From: Plectrocnemia conspersa
Taxonomy: Eukaryota; Arthropoda; Insecta; Trichoptera; Polycentropodidae
Assembly: GCA_009617715.1 (NCBI GenBank)
Contig: VTFK01000066.1
Location: 1,240,001-1,304,000, forward strand
Direction: 5' to 3'
DNA: 64,000 nt
Within the stretch, counting starts at the first letter, position 1. Each line of letters begins with the position of its first letter. Of the stretch, positions 11,968 through 22,689 are shown piece after piece. Position numbers and translations under genes: made by a program. The notes under the pieces were generated by a model. The model was not told where the DNA came from. It saw only the letters and a list, made by a program, of their open reading frames with translations, and ran no database searches.

Positions 11968-13075
11968 GACTTGCAAAAAAAAATGCAGTCGATTTCGGAT
12001 TCCCTCGATCTGCAGGAGGATCATATTTGATCAATAGCTCTATTGGAGTACCTCAAGGATATCACTTGGGTCCATTGCTGTTTTTATTGTTCATTAATGA
12101 CATAGAAACAGCAATGCATCATTCATTTTTTTTTATTATATGCAGATGACTTGAAAATTTGCCAACCTGCAGGAGGATCTCAATTCTTTATGGAAGTGGG
12201 CTTGCTATAACTAATTGGTTTTCAGTGTAAAGAAATGTCACACAATTTAATTTTCAAGAAGGTGGATGGCAGCGGAATATTTTTACCATCTCGGCAGATA
12301 TATTCTAGTCAGCTAGGGATTTAGGTGTGACTTTCGAACAACGTTGTAAGTTTAGCCAGAGACTCACAGCAGATCAATAAAAATGCTCGGTTTTATCTTA
12401 AGAAATGCGCGCTACTTCAGGAGTACTTTAGTATTGCGCACTCTTTATGATGCTCTAGTCTGCAGCATACTAGAATCTAGCTATATTATTTGGATCCCAG
12501 GCGTAATGAGTCAATGTAATGAATTGAAGCTGAAAAAATACAGCGTAAATTCCTACGATATTTATTCTTGAAAGAATACGTTTTATCCCAGTGCTTTTAT
12601 TCTGGGAGCGCTGGGATACGTTTCTTTGTCAGCTCGCAAAAGTGTTTATATAATTAAACACTTCTAGAAATTGCTCTAAGGCAACGTAGACAACCCTTCG
12701 GTGCTCGAGCAGCTCCAAATATGGGCTCCGGAAGGTGGTTATGGTTCTCGGTTGCGTCCACTGTTCTTGCCTGTGAAGTAAAGAACTAGAGCACTTGCCA
12801 ACTCTTCTCTGGCAAAGGCCGTTCGTCTGCTCAATACTGTGCATAGATATATTTACATTTTTTCGTACACATATAGGGTTTTGGTACCTGCAAAGCACAC
12901 CTGTTCAGGTGATTTGTGTCTGTTATTTTTTCTTGTTTTCGTGTTTTTACTTATATGTGTATGTATTTATATACATAGATATTTTAAACTTGTAATAAAT
13001 TTATACTTTAAGCAATCGTGATTAGGTTAACCTGTCAGGTTTCGATGGTCATAATTTTAATAAATAAAAAATAAA
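11968..13075 (+). pseudogene. Jockey/CR1-like non-LTR retrotransposon, truncated and internally scrambled (element B, copy 1)
   Basis: Homologous to the minus-strand element at 50478-51830. It encodes the RT box SIGVPQG followed by LGPLLFLLFINDIETA (GVPQG codons at 12045-12059), then a catalytic YADD (12139-12150). After frame changes it reads MLGFILRNARYF (12383) with LVLRTLYDALVCSILES, and further on the C-terminal extension ending near PTLLWQRPF (12800-12830). A short 3' UTR with CCTGTCAGG leads to an A+T tail (AATTTTAATAAATAAAAAAT, 13052 onward). It has many stops and frameshifts. Everything N-terminal to the GVPQG box is missing except a displaced fragment: 11968-12022 matches sequence that belongs just after the YADD box. 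That stretch is correspondingly deleted at about 12160. The tail abuts a family C unit. Confidence 0.85.
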
Positions 13076-13262
13076 TGTTGATATGATTAAAACTACGGCT
13101 TCCTCAAAAAAGGTGAAAAATATATTTTTTAACAGATTTACAATTTTTTTGGTTTCAAATAACCACTATTTGAAACAAGGTGGCTAACGATTTTAGTAGA
13201 GATTTTCACATGGTCTAGTTTTAAAAAAATCTGAGATATTTTGAGTAATCTGGTAATTTTAT
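13076..13262 (-). repeat. Family C repeat unit, minus orientation
   Basis: Begins TTGATATGATTAAAACTACG followed by GCTTCCTCAAAAAA, the reverse complement of the ACTGCCATAGTTTTAATCAT/ATCGACATGAAA block of other family C units. It continues with AAATAACCACTATTTGAAAC and AAGGTGGCTAACG. It directly follows the 3' tail of element B and lacks the CATGAAACTT end, so one element may have inserted into the other. Confidence 0.55.
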
Positions 13263-13983
13263 TTTTGTAAAATAGATACATATAGTGGAACATATAATAA
13301 TGAAATACGTAGCATATGGTGTTAATTTATGTCTGTATAGAAAATAATCCTAAAATCGAATATAAAACGTCTTTTCAAGATTCATAGACCCGCTCCTGAC
13401 CGTTGGGCAAGGTTTCTCGCTCGACGGTTATTAATTAAAAAATAATACAATAGCAAAAGCGTCAATTCTATTACTTATTATTTAATGAAATTTCAATTGA
13501 ATATATATGATTGTTTTTTATTCAATTGTTTATATATTATATTATTAATAAAGCAATGGTTTTCTTTATATGATATTGTATTATTACTTCACTTTAATTA
13601 TAATCATATTGGTTAAAAAATCAATAGGTAGTACATCGAGTAGGAAAAATCAGTACATTAAAGTAGTGTTATTTAGAATATAATATTTATATTAAGCAAG
13701 GTATTAATTTAAGTTCTTATATTGTCATTTTTTAAATAATACAAATACACAGTTTAATTAATTATGATAAGTGACAAAAAATATTGTTGTATTTTATAAA
13801 ATTAGATACTGAACACTTTTACAATTAAGTCTTAATCTATATATTTTTGCCACAATAACATTAAGCTCAAACGTTCGAGTATGAGCTGACTATTAAATTT
13901 AAATTAAAAAATAACTTTGAAGATAAATAGTATGAGTTTGAAATTACATATGAGTCAAGGCAAATATTTAACTAATAGTGCGC
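13263..13983. other. A+T-rich non-coding stretch
   Basis: Nothing recognised apart from a brief GC-richer spot at 13380-13430. Confidence 0.5.
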
Positions 13984-14242
13984 TAACCCTTTATAGGACA
14001 CCTTGAACAAAGTGGTACATGTATATACCACCAGAATTTTTGTTTTTTGTGTTTTTGTTTTTTTCTTAATAATGAACCTTATGTTACAAGAGCACTCGTG
14101 ATAACGTACATTAGTAGGTCAGTTTACCATTCAATATAAAGTTGACTTAATTTAGAATATTGCCGCCAAAAACGATAAAAAAATATTAATTTATTTTTGA
14201 AAGATGTAACTAAAATAAAAAAATGTGTCCTATAAAGGGTTA
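13984..14242. mobile_element. piggyBac-like MITE with 18-bp terminal inverted repeats
   Basis: Perfect inverted ends TAACCCTTTATAGGACAC (13984-14001) and its reverse complement (14225-14242) enclose 223 bp, total 259 bp. Reading the ends as TTAA plus CCCTTTATAGG fits the piggyBac superfamily, whose elements insert at TTAA and begin with C-rich termini. The right flank is an intact TTAA (14239-14242 region); the left reads CTAA, a one-base change. A subterminal palindrome GTGGTA...TACCAC (14011-14031) lies just inside the left end. No transposase is encoded, so it would have been mobilised in trans. Confidence 0.75.
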
Positions 14243-15309
14243 ACTTAAAGAACAACTCAATTTCATAGCTAAAATATAATTGTATTAACCCAATTATGAT
14301 TACGTAAAATAAATTACACAAAAAAGTTTTACTTTTTAAATTAATAAAAATCATAATTAAAAAAACAACAGCTTAATTTTAAATTGATTTAATATCACAC
14401 TTTATCATACATAATTAATAATAAAAATGTAGATAAATATATTTTTAAATATTTTAAGAAAAAACTTATGATTTAACTTACTAATTGAGGCACTGCACAA
14501 TGGAACTTAGGTGATTTATTAATATACTATTTTCAACAGTAATTCCTAATTTTTTTACAAATTTTGGTTCAACAGTTGCTAGAAGTGTTGAGCACATTGT
14601 GAGTAACATCAATAGGCAATTTATTAGCGAAGGAAAAAATTTTGTTCTGATTTATCCATTAGCGCATAGAATTTTTAGACTTTCAATGCCCTTGTTAAAT
14701 CCAGGTTTTTTAAGTCGCCCTATGTCAAATTATAAAAAGTACACTTCGAAAAATAAGAAATATTTTTATTATACTCAATAAATAGTTATATTAAAATAAA
14801 TCAACCAGCAACCATTTCTAGAGGCTTCTTTAAACAAGGTCGGCAGTAAAATTATTGTAACGTGGTCATAAAATAATAGAGACAATGCTGACCGCACGCT
14901 TGTTGGTAGTCAATCTTCTTGCTTGGCCTTGAAAAACATGCTTACGACTTGGTCTTAACAATTAATTTAGTAAAAAAACTTTAATCCTACATTATTAAAA
15001 AAATCGGCTCAACTTAAATACATTTTTTCTGGTGATGTGAAAGTCTGGAACTTTTTTGATTTTAAAGCTTCTCTCGTAACATACGTTTCTTTATTAAAAA
15101 GTATTTACTGCTATACTATTCGTTTTGAACTCAATCAAAAAATTCTTATTTGCTACATTTATTTAATTGAATATACTAATTTAAAGAAAAATTACTATCT
15201 TAGTCATATATTTTCATATAATTTAATTCCCTATTATTAGTAAATGACGTTTTTTGTATATTATGATTTATGTAATATCATTTTCGGTTGATTTATCATA
15301 TTTCAAGAA
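14243..15309. other. A+T-rich non-coding stretch
   Basis: Short chance frames only (60-67 codons, lysine/tyrosine-rich, composition-driven). No domain, repeat or signal recognised. Confidence 0.5.
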
Positions 15310-15336
15310 AATAAAATCAAGACATGTACAGCTTGC

Positions 15337-15516
15337 ATGACAAAACTCTGTACATGTATTGCTTGCATTCTCCACGCGCTTTGCATAAACAAACCCTTCC
15401 GGCCTATGCTTCCGTGCCTCGAACAATTAAGGCGAGATTCTTCCGCCTTATCGACTGCTCGAGAAGTTGACCGCTTCCCAGGTGAGCTAAACTCCTGGAA
15501 TCAATTAATATTATAG
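15337..15516 (+). CDS. Possible small ORF or 5' coding exon, unidentified
   Basis: An ATG at 15337 opens a 59-codon frame to a TAG at 15514-15516. The start MTKLCTCIACILHALCINK is hydrophobic and cysteine-rich, resembling a signal peptide, and is followed by a charged segment (CLEQLRRDSSALSTAREVDR). A near-consensus splice donor (TTCCCAG followed by GTGAGC) occurs at 15481/15482, so the frame could be a 5' exon that leaves after residue 48. It lies in a moderate-GC, repeat-free block (15310-15940). No homologue is recognised and no acceptor or partner exon was identified, so this may be chance. Confidence 0.2.
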   Translation: MTKLCTCIACILHALCINKPFRPMLPCLEQLRRDSSALSTAREVDRFPGELNSWNQLIL

Positions 15517-15945
15517 TTATCACTGCCATCGCTTTAGTATGTGGAGCCCGTCGGCGTATTATGGAATTTCCCTCACGCAACAGGAAGCAGCGGCGTTGGG
15601 TTCGCGTGCCGAGCTTACAAAGACTACCGAAAACTCTTCAGGCGACCTTCCTATTCAATTTGATATTCGACCAAAAATTAGGCGCGGAACATAACAATGA
15701 AATTGATGCTAAAAACCTGGCTGAATTCAACATATAGCAAACCTAGCTATCACATCAGTCTGATATATTAGCGTTTATTTATAGGCTATAAATTGATTAT
15801 GAAAACTAATAGCGATTAATTGCTGGTGGTGAATTGCGGGCGATAAATTTTCCTAGACTTCGTTATTACCACTACAACGTTGTTTCTTTGCAAATGCGAG
15901 GGTACATCCATTAGTTTTTATGACTCATTTAGCACACCTTGTATA
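15517..15945. promoter_or_regulatory. Moderate-GC unique block, candidate conserved non-coding element
   Basis: Repeat-free sequence with many CpGs (GGAGCCCGTCGGCG, GCAGCGGCGTTGGG, CGCGTGCCGAGC) and homeodomain-type TAATTA/GATTAATTG cores near 15500 and 15810-15825. No frame of note. The regulatory reading is inference from composition. Confidence 0.25.
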
Positions 15946-16439
15946 AACTAATTGTAACACGACGATTACAAGTGATCCCAAGGTATGCAAACGTCTTCGC
16001 GAATCTTCTAATTTTACGGGTTCAATTTGTCATGGAAGGTTTCTAAAATAGTTTATAGAAAAGTTTTAATTAAAATACTTTAGTTTTTAAGTTTATGATC
16101 AACTTAAATGACACAATATAACATGGTTATTAGTATATAGTATTTATTACAAACTACTTTCTAATTAAATGATCATGTAATAAAGAAGATGCCCTAATTC
16201 ATCTTAGATAAGAAATATATATAAATATTATTCGGTAGCACCTGAAAGTTATAGGTTCGAATACAAATGGACCCAAGTATTTTTAAATTTGTGTCGTGTC
16301 TGAGAAATTGGTATTAGTAATTATGATATAATCATCATAAATGATGGTGTCCTAAATTTTCCTAATCTCACGGATGAAAATCGATCTATTTCATGCATAG
16401 TGATTGTGATGTAATAATGGTTTAAAGTTACTTAAATAT
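15946..16439. other. Non-coding stretch with a degenerate B-box
   Basis: A B-box-like AGGTTCGAATAC sits at 16253-16264, upstream of a family F copy. No A-box or cloverleaf is visible. The remainder is A+T-rich. Confidence 0.4.
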
Positions 16440-16550
16440 ACATATGTCACTAATTTACACTGCTTGCAGTCTGATGTCTCACTTCTTACTTAGTAGTCGT
16501 TGATTGTGTTTACTGCATAAATAAATATATTTCGATTTTAATAAATAAAT
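16440..16550 (+). repeat. Dispersed repeat family F, copy 2
   Basis: Contains CAGTCTGATGTCTCACTTCT and TTAGTAGTCGTTGATTGTGT in the same order as copies at 2330 and 26655. The 3' ACAAAGG block is missing; instead it runs into TAAATAAATA repeats. Confidence 0.5.
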
Positions 16551-16905
16551 ATATTTTATAACAGTATTAATTATTTTTATCGTTACCTTCAACGAAAAAA
16601 TAATAAAATAAAAAAGTTATTTTATCTGTACGACCACATTTACTTATTATCACAAAAGCAATTAGGCTGCGTGACCCATTTTAACACACTTTCAGTTTAA
16701 AATATCCTAATGGTATATCCATATGTATGTTTTTTTTATGTACAGAAAAAATGATCAGCAACGTCTTTACATAATTAATTGAAATTTGATATTCAACTTC
16801 AAATCAATTTTTATTAAATTTACAATCATTTCAACCAATTTTTAATCACCTTAACTCTTCTTAGTCATAAATTGAGTTGCAAAACATTATATCGGAAACG
16901 TGTTG

Positions 16906-17121
16906 ATGGATAATGTGGATATAAACAAGTGTGAAACAAGCAAATTATCAATTCATACGTTGCACAAGCGATTTATGAATTTTGTCGGGATTCCCCTAAA
17001 AGGCGAATTTTCCTCCAGCGTTTCTCAACCGGTGCCCACGCGACGATTTTGGCCTCAAGGCTTTTCGTTAAGGTATCAAATTAGACATTTCGCCAGTGGT
17101 AATGAATGGTATTATTTTCGA
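16906..17121 (+). CDS. Unidentified 72-codon ORF in a GC-richer island
   Basis: The frame starts at ATG 16906 (MDNVDINKCETSKLS) and ends with a TGA near 17122. The middle, about residues 35-60 (PLKGEFSSSVSQPVPTRRFW), lies in the GC-richer part. I recognise no domain, signal peptide or membrane segment. The surrounding 16860-17220 is repeat-free and CpG-containing, so a regulatory element is at least as likely as a gene. Confidence 0.15.
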
Positions 17122-17221
17122 TGATGACGCGCTTGTAATAACGCGTTTGTGATCGCTGGTCGTTCGACGTAATCGAGCGATGATGTAAACAGAAAACAAG
17201 CGTGTTGATACTCGAGGCATT

Positions 17222-19149
17222 GTTTAATTTTTTTTAAAGAAGAAAAAGACTTGGCGCTGTGACAAAAAGAGCATTATAAAAATCGAAAATTATTCAGGTT
17301 TGGCATGATGATATAGAATTAAAAGTAGCTAATCTGACGTAGATGGAGCAATACCATCTGTAATCTAATATTTAAAACAGTTATTATAATCTTAGTGAAG
17401 AGTTTAGGCTATTCTAATTAAACTCTCGGTAACTCTAGCTTTCAGGTTCATTGATAAGCTTATTGACATGACTTAAATAATTATTTTTGCTCTTAAGCGT
17501 AGATCGATATTATCATTATCCTGATGGACCATATGATAATATCGCTTATAACAAAAAACTGTAACTTCAAAATATAAAAAAAACATAAAGCTACGTTGTA
17601 ATAACGTATTCACATTGTATTTAAACTCAAACTAAAAATACGCATATAATGATATTGTAACACACGAGCAGGTGGATAAGGAATCGATTTGTTGTGGAAC
17701 AATATCTCATTTTGCACGTAATAAATTATCACCGTTATGATATTATGTGATTTTTGCGATAGCGATACCTTTACAGTACATTCTTCGTAATGATTTAAAA
17801 TTGCTAAATTTACTTAGAAATCAGCTGACTCTCGAGGTTGGTCGACAAGAAGATCACTCGTCGATTGACCAGTTTTAGGGCTTTGTGTTGAAAATATTTC
17901 TCATATTCGTTAATATCATCGATAAACTACAGTAAGCTTTTAAACAATTAGTTAGAGATGTTTAATAAACTACTTCAATCCCTTAAAACTTTTTAAATAA
18001 CACATTCACTATTTTGTTACAAATTTCACACATTAATATTATATATATTTATAATCAAATATGTATATTTTATTAAATTCATAAAATTTTAGACAGCTGT
18101 TAGACTTTACAGTAATTTTTTTATTACAAATTCTAATATTTATAAATTCTTTATGTTCTTAAAGTTTTAGGCTTATTATTTTTTTAAATTATTAAATCAA
18201 TGTATTTTTTCATATTGATATGTACATATATTTTATTATAAAAAAGTGCATTCAATTAGTGTATTATAAAAATATTGTTTGCTATCACGACAAACTTACA
18301 AAAAGTAAACCAAAAAAATTAGAGTTCGTTTATTTTTAGTTGTGTTTTAAGTCACTTCTTTGAGTGACAATTTCTTATAATTTTATTATTGAAACAGTTT
18401 TGTAATGGAAAAATAGCATTTAATAGTGTATATCGATTCGTATTTAAAACGAAGAATTTAGTCTTCTGAAAACTATTGTTTACAAATACAAATTTAAGTT
18501 TTTTTTTATGCCGATGATTGCTCATATGTATTCGATCTGTTGGAGACTTTTTCTCTCTGGAGAGTGTCTTAGATTCTCTATGGAGATGGACTTCTGTCAA
18601 TCGTCTGTTTTTGGGTGTAAGAAAATGCTATATTATGTTATTTCCTGATATTATTTACCGTCAGAATATTCTTACAACAACGGTAGGAACATTTTGCTTG
18701 AGAAACTTTCATTTAAGATCTAAGAATCACTTTTGAGAAAAAGTGGAGATTCTCTCTTCACGTAAACGTCGTATGCGGAAAATATTTAAAAACGCTATGC
18801 TTTTTATAACTGACGATTTGTTAATTATTCGTTCACTATGACACTTTAGTTTGCAGGATTTTACATCGTACATAACATGTATTGAAAATTTTCTAATAAT
18901 GAGCTATTTTCAGCTCATAAAGAATATCTTATATGTATATATTAAAAAAATTTCGATCCTTTATTTTGCTTAAAATTTTGTCGCGGCTTTCTAAGTTTTC
19001 TTAATCTTTGAAATATGTAGTTTAGGTGAAATTATTTGTAGAACTTAAGCTTATGTTTCAGACTTAGAGGTCTAAATAAAACAATGGTTTTACTTATGCA
19101 TGTGGGAATAAATACTTTTTAATGTAACATACTATATTTATACAAATTA
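17222..19149. other. A+T-rich non-coding stretch
   Basis: No gene recognised. Two overlapping chance frames at 18352-18736 on opposite strands have no family resemblance. 17820-17880 and 18520-18600 are slightly GC-richer without further signals. Confidence 0.5.
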
Positions 19150-19300
19150 AGCTGTTAAATCACGTGTTAATTGTCCGGCAGTCGCTAATAGACTGAGAGA
19201 GTGTATGATCTGCGTCGCGTCGCTTGGCACTTTATCAGGCAGCTATTGGAGCCGTCTCCTGTTCCCCCTACTGCCTTCGCTATGCATTTGGATAGCCTGT
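19150..19300. other. GC-richer patch, unidentified
   Basis: About 140 bp with ATCTGCGTCGCGTCGCTTGG and GAGCCGTCTCCTGTTCCCCC. Minus-strand codons through it are open (CIAKAVGGTGDGSNSCLIK within an 80-codon frame, 19427-19185), but the rest of that frame is A+T-driven. Could be a short exon, regulatory DNA or a TE scrap. Confidence 0.2.
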
Positions 19301-20009
19301 TAAATAAATATTTATAAACATAATAAGCATATAAATAAATAGACGATATACATATATAAATTCTTATCGCGAATTCACATATTTTATCATAAAGTATCAG
19401 AGTGCAAAAATAAACTGATTGTATCACAAATTCTAAGATTTTTTATATATTTATTGATTATATATTTTACAATCTTCGCGACGACCAATTTATTTTTTCA
19501 CTATACATATTTATTATATATGCTTTAGATAACAAGCCTTTCAAAAATGCTATGTATTCGCGGAAATCACTGATAAATATTCCATTACAACAAAAAGTAC
19601 ACATGTCACAGTAAACGACAAAGGAAACAATATAATAAACAGAAGATAAAACATTTGTTTAATGCCCATCGCAATTATCACGAATGTCAGCGCAAAAAGC
19701 ATAATCAGTCACGCGCTCAATCGGACAATACTAATTGATCATCCAATTTAGAACGACAGGTGTTGAGTAATAGGAGATTAGGAATCAGGTCACATTCAGA
19801 TAATGAATTGATGGTCATCGCCAGGTGTCGTCTATTCATTGATTTCTATGCATGACTAAAAGGGTCTTATTGAATCATGAAATTTCCATATCCCCCACAT
19901 TTATTATCCACAAGTAAATTACCGTACTATTTCGGTCTTATTCAAAACAAAAATAATAGTTTGGTCGGTTTCAAATTTTCGGCTCTGAAAATATATTGTG
20001 TGGTATTCA
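19301..20009. other. Non-coding stretch
   Basis: Nothing recognised; mixed A+T-rich and moderate-GC sequence. Confidence 0.5.
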
Positions 20010-20300
20010 AGTCGTATCGAATATTGAGTTAAATTCTTTAAGATTTTAGATAACCGTTCAATTGGATTAAAAACGGTTATTCTAAGTCGGAAGTAAAGTG
20101 GTAATAAATTGGTAAGAAGTCCTGAAATAATTTTTGAAGTACAGATATGTTCTAGTTTGTATACCCTTGAAAATTTTGATAAGTCTAACTTTTACTCCTG
20201 GATTATTTAATCCATGTGAATGATTCTGGGCGGAGCCAGACTCTTTGTTATCGCCAAAGACTTTTGGGAAATTAACCATATAGCGTGGATTAGAAATCAA
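20010..20300 (+). repeat. Dispersed repeat family D, copy 2
   Basis: Carries GTATCGAATATTGAGTTAAA (20014), AAGTAAAGTGGTAATAA (20091), GTATACCCTTGAAAATTTTG (20159), and AATGATTCTGGGCGGAGCCA followed by GACTCTTTGTTATCGCCAAA (20218-20257). The order and orientation match copies at 6440 and 46255. It is shorter than the other copies between the first and second blocks. Confidence 0.65.
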
Positions 20301-20564
20301 TATAATTAGGAACGTTGTTCTTTTTGAGAAGTATTTTTTTCAAATGCAAAAAATTGATTTCTTAAAAATTATAATAAAATGTTTTCTAGGTAAAATTAAA
20401 TTTATTATAATATTTTTAATTAGTTTACAACTACTTCAATTTTGAAAATAAGTAGTGGTAGAAACGTGCTAAATTCAGAGCTGCATTCAAAGCAGGTAGT
20501 GAGGAAAGGGAAAGAGATTTCTGATTAGCAACCGAAAATATTGTTTATTAATGTATGGTTTTTA
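20301..20564. other. A+T-rich non-coding stretch
   Basis: No feature recognised. Confidence 0.5.
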
Positions 20565-20790
20565 ATTACCATCCGATAATTATAAAACATATATGCAACA
20601 ATAATAATAAAAACGTATTGCTTCTTAGTGCTAAGCTCTAAGCTCATAAATATAAGTCTGCGTAACAATTGTGAAAAATTCAATCTCACTCGATTTGTTT
20701 AGTTGGAACTTTTACAATTATATAAGTATAAAATATATTATAACATATTTTAAATACACTAATATATATATACATAAAAAAAATACATCT
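20565..20790 (+). repeat. Dispersed repeat family E, copy 1
   Basis: Aligns with 22316-22525 in the same orientation. Shared blocks are ACCATCCGATAATTATAAA/ACCATTCGGTAATTATAAA, CAACAATAA...AACGTATTGCT, GCTAAGCTCTAAGCTCATAA, TTCAATCTCACTCGATTTGT followed by TTAGTTG, and a closing ACTAATATATATATACATAA. The two copies lie 1.75 kb apart. No inverted ends or coding capacity are visible. Confidence 0.65.
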
Positions 20791-21099
20791 ACTTCTATTA
20801 ACGATTTTTTGGATTCATAAATGATAATTCAATTCAAGCCTATATATATTAATTTGTTTACAATGTACGTTTTAGGTCAAGTAACATTGCAGCAATCATA
20901 ATGTTTTTATCGCCTGCAATCTCCAGCAAGTTCGATATCACTAATTGGTTTGCAGTTTCTATTGAATGTTATTCTTAAAGTCTCGATTGTTCCGGTAGTT
21001 AAATACTATTTTTAATAACACTATCCCTAAGTTTAAATATCCCTACATTTCAATTGTGGGTAGCATATTTATCGGTCTCATATCATGGTATTTATCTGT
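20791..21099. other. Non-coding stretch
   Basis: A+T-rich, with a short moderate-GC part at 20875-20990. Nothing recognised. Confidence 0.45.
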
Positions 21100-21640
21100 T
21101 CTTCTGATTTTTGGAATCGGTGCTATGTCTTAAAATATTTAGAATGAATCGTGGGCGAACTGGGCATCTTGTCAGATTAATCGAAATGCCGTGTTTGACC
21201 GATAATGACACACTCCATGGACAATTTTGTAATAATTCCACTTAAGAAATTCATCGAAGGCATTCTGCGCGTAATTGCATAGTAATTAAATATTTTTTTA
21301 CCTGCTCAAAGTCACTTGATTTATTAAAATGGCATTTTTGAATTATCTCACCCACGCTCGACAGACTTTTTCTTTCCGAGAGTAATAGCCCAATTTTGAC
21401 GAGCCCTTCGTCAAAACGACACGAGACCATCAATCGCCGAGAAGTGATGTGGTGAAAATTTTCCACTATCTTTTGCGTCGCATAAAACGCTAATGCAATA
21501 GATCAAACACGATGGAGTAAAATCCCACGAGAAGTTTTAGCGTTTTTTTCGCGTGTCTAAAGGTCGTAAGAGCTGCTAACGTGCTAAAGATGTTAAACGA
21601 GACAGACGAGGTCCTTTTGTTTTGTATTGTACTTCACTTA
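21100..21640. promoter_or_regulatory. Moderate-GC unique block, candidate conserved non-coding element
   Basis: Repeat-free sequence with regular CpGs (GAATCGTGGGCGAACTGGGC, CGAGCCCTTCGTCAAAACGA, GTTTTTTTCGCGTGTCT). Minus-strand codons are open from 21466 to 21251, but the peptide is not recognisable. It contrasts sharply with the A+T-rich flanks. Function is inferred from composition only. Confidence 0.25.
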
Positions 21641-22315
21641 GCTCAAAAATACTAAAATATATTTACTGCACTCAACCTTCAACATAAAAACGTCCATTAT
21701 CTATGACAGCCAATATTTTAAATTCACATTTTTTTAAATTAGTTGTTATGAATTGTCACTTATGTATTTGTACTACATACATTTTTACTATTACTTATAT
21801 CTAATCTGTTAAGAATCAAAAGATAAGATATATGAAGATTGTGAAAAATATTATCAAATTTTCTATATTTTTCATTAATGGACAGTAGTGAACTGCTCTT
21901 AAATAATAAATATCATATTTTTTTTTGAGAAATATACTTAATATAAACAGACAGATTATAAAAATATATGTGGGCTAAAAAATAGTGCTTTCAATAAAGT
22001 TCTTTTTTCATTACTGTATTTTTTTTAAATTATCATAAAAATATAATTTAAACTAATATATGTTGAATAAAAATGTGTATCGAGCGGCAGTGTTCTCTGG
22101 TGTCTGGTTCTTTATGGTATGTGCTTGAAGAAAGTGAGTTTACGTGCATGATTAACTCCTGATGTGGTTTAGTATCACATTAAATTTACTCGTCCTTTTA
22201 AAATTTTCCTGATTTTTTTCGAATAGGAGATAAAACTAATTTATAACCAATCACAGTATTGTTTAGCTCCGCCTCCAGTAAATCCACTAGTAAAACTGTA
22301 AACTGTGACCATTTA
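21641..22315. other. A+T-rich non-coding stretch
   Basis: No feature recognised. A donor-like AAAGTGAGTT occurs near 22132 without an associated frame. Confidence 0.45.
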
Positions 22316-22525
22316 AGAGTTACCATTCGGTAATTATAAAGCATACATACAACAATAACAACGTATTGCTCATAAGCACTAAGCTCTAAGCTCATAAAAA
22401 AATAAAATAAAATTTTTGGTTGTTTCGAAATTTCAATTTCACTCGATTTGTTTAGTTGTAACTCCTACAATAACATGTAGTTATATGTATGTGTGTTAAT
22501 TACACTAACATATATACATAAAATT
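22316..22525 (+). repeat. Dispersed repeat family E, copy 2
   Basis: Second copy of the repeat at 20565-20790. It includes GCACTAAGCTCTAAGCTCAT (22375-22394) and TTCAATTTCACTCGATTTGT followed by TTAGTTGTAACT. It has a short insertion (AAAAAATAAAATAAAATTTT) between the two blocks. Confidence 0.65.
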
Positions 22526-22689
22526 TAAATTTTTTTTATACAAAATCACAGTTTCTAGTTATGATTTAGTATATTTTGTAAGGCGCTTCATTTAGTAAAT
22601 AATATTTTATGATTGTAAAATTCACTCATTTACGAATTAACTATTATTTTTTAAGCTGCATTCTTTAAATATAATATATTAAAGCACTA

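Noticed and set aside
12629..13021. Short frames on both strands around 12.6-13.0 kb
   Set aside because: They are alternative-frame readings of the decayed element B copy, not separate genes.
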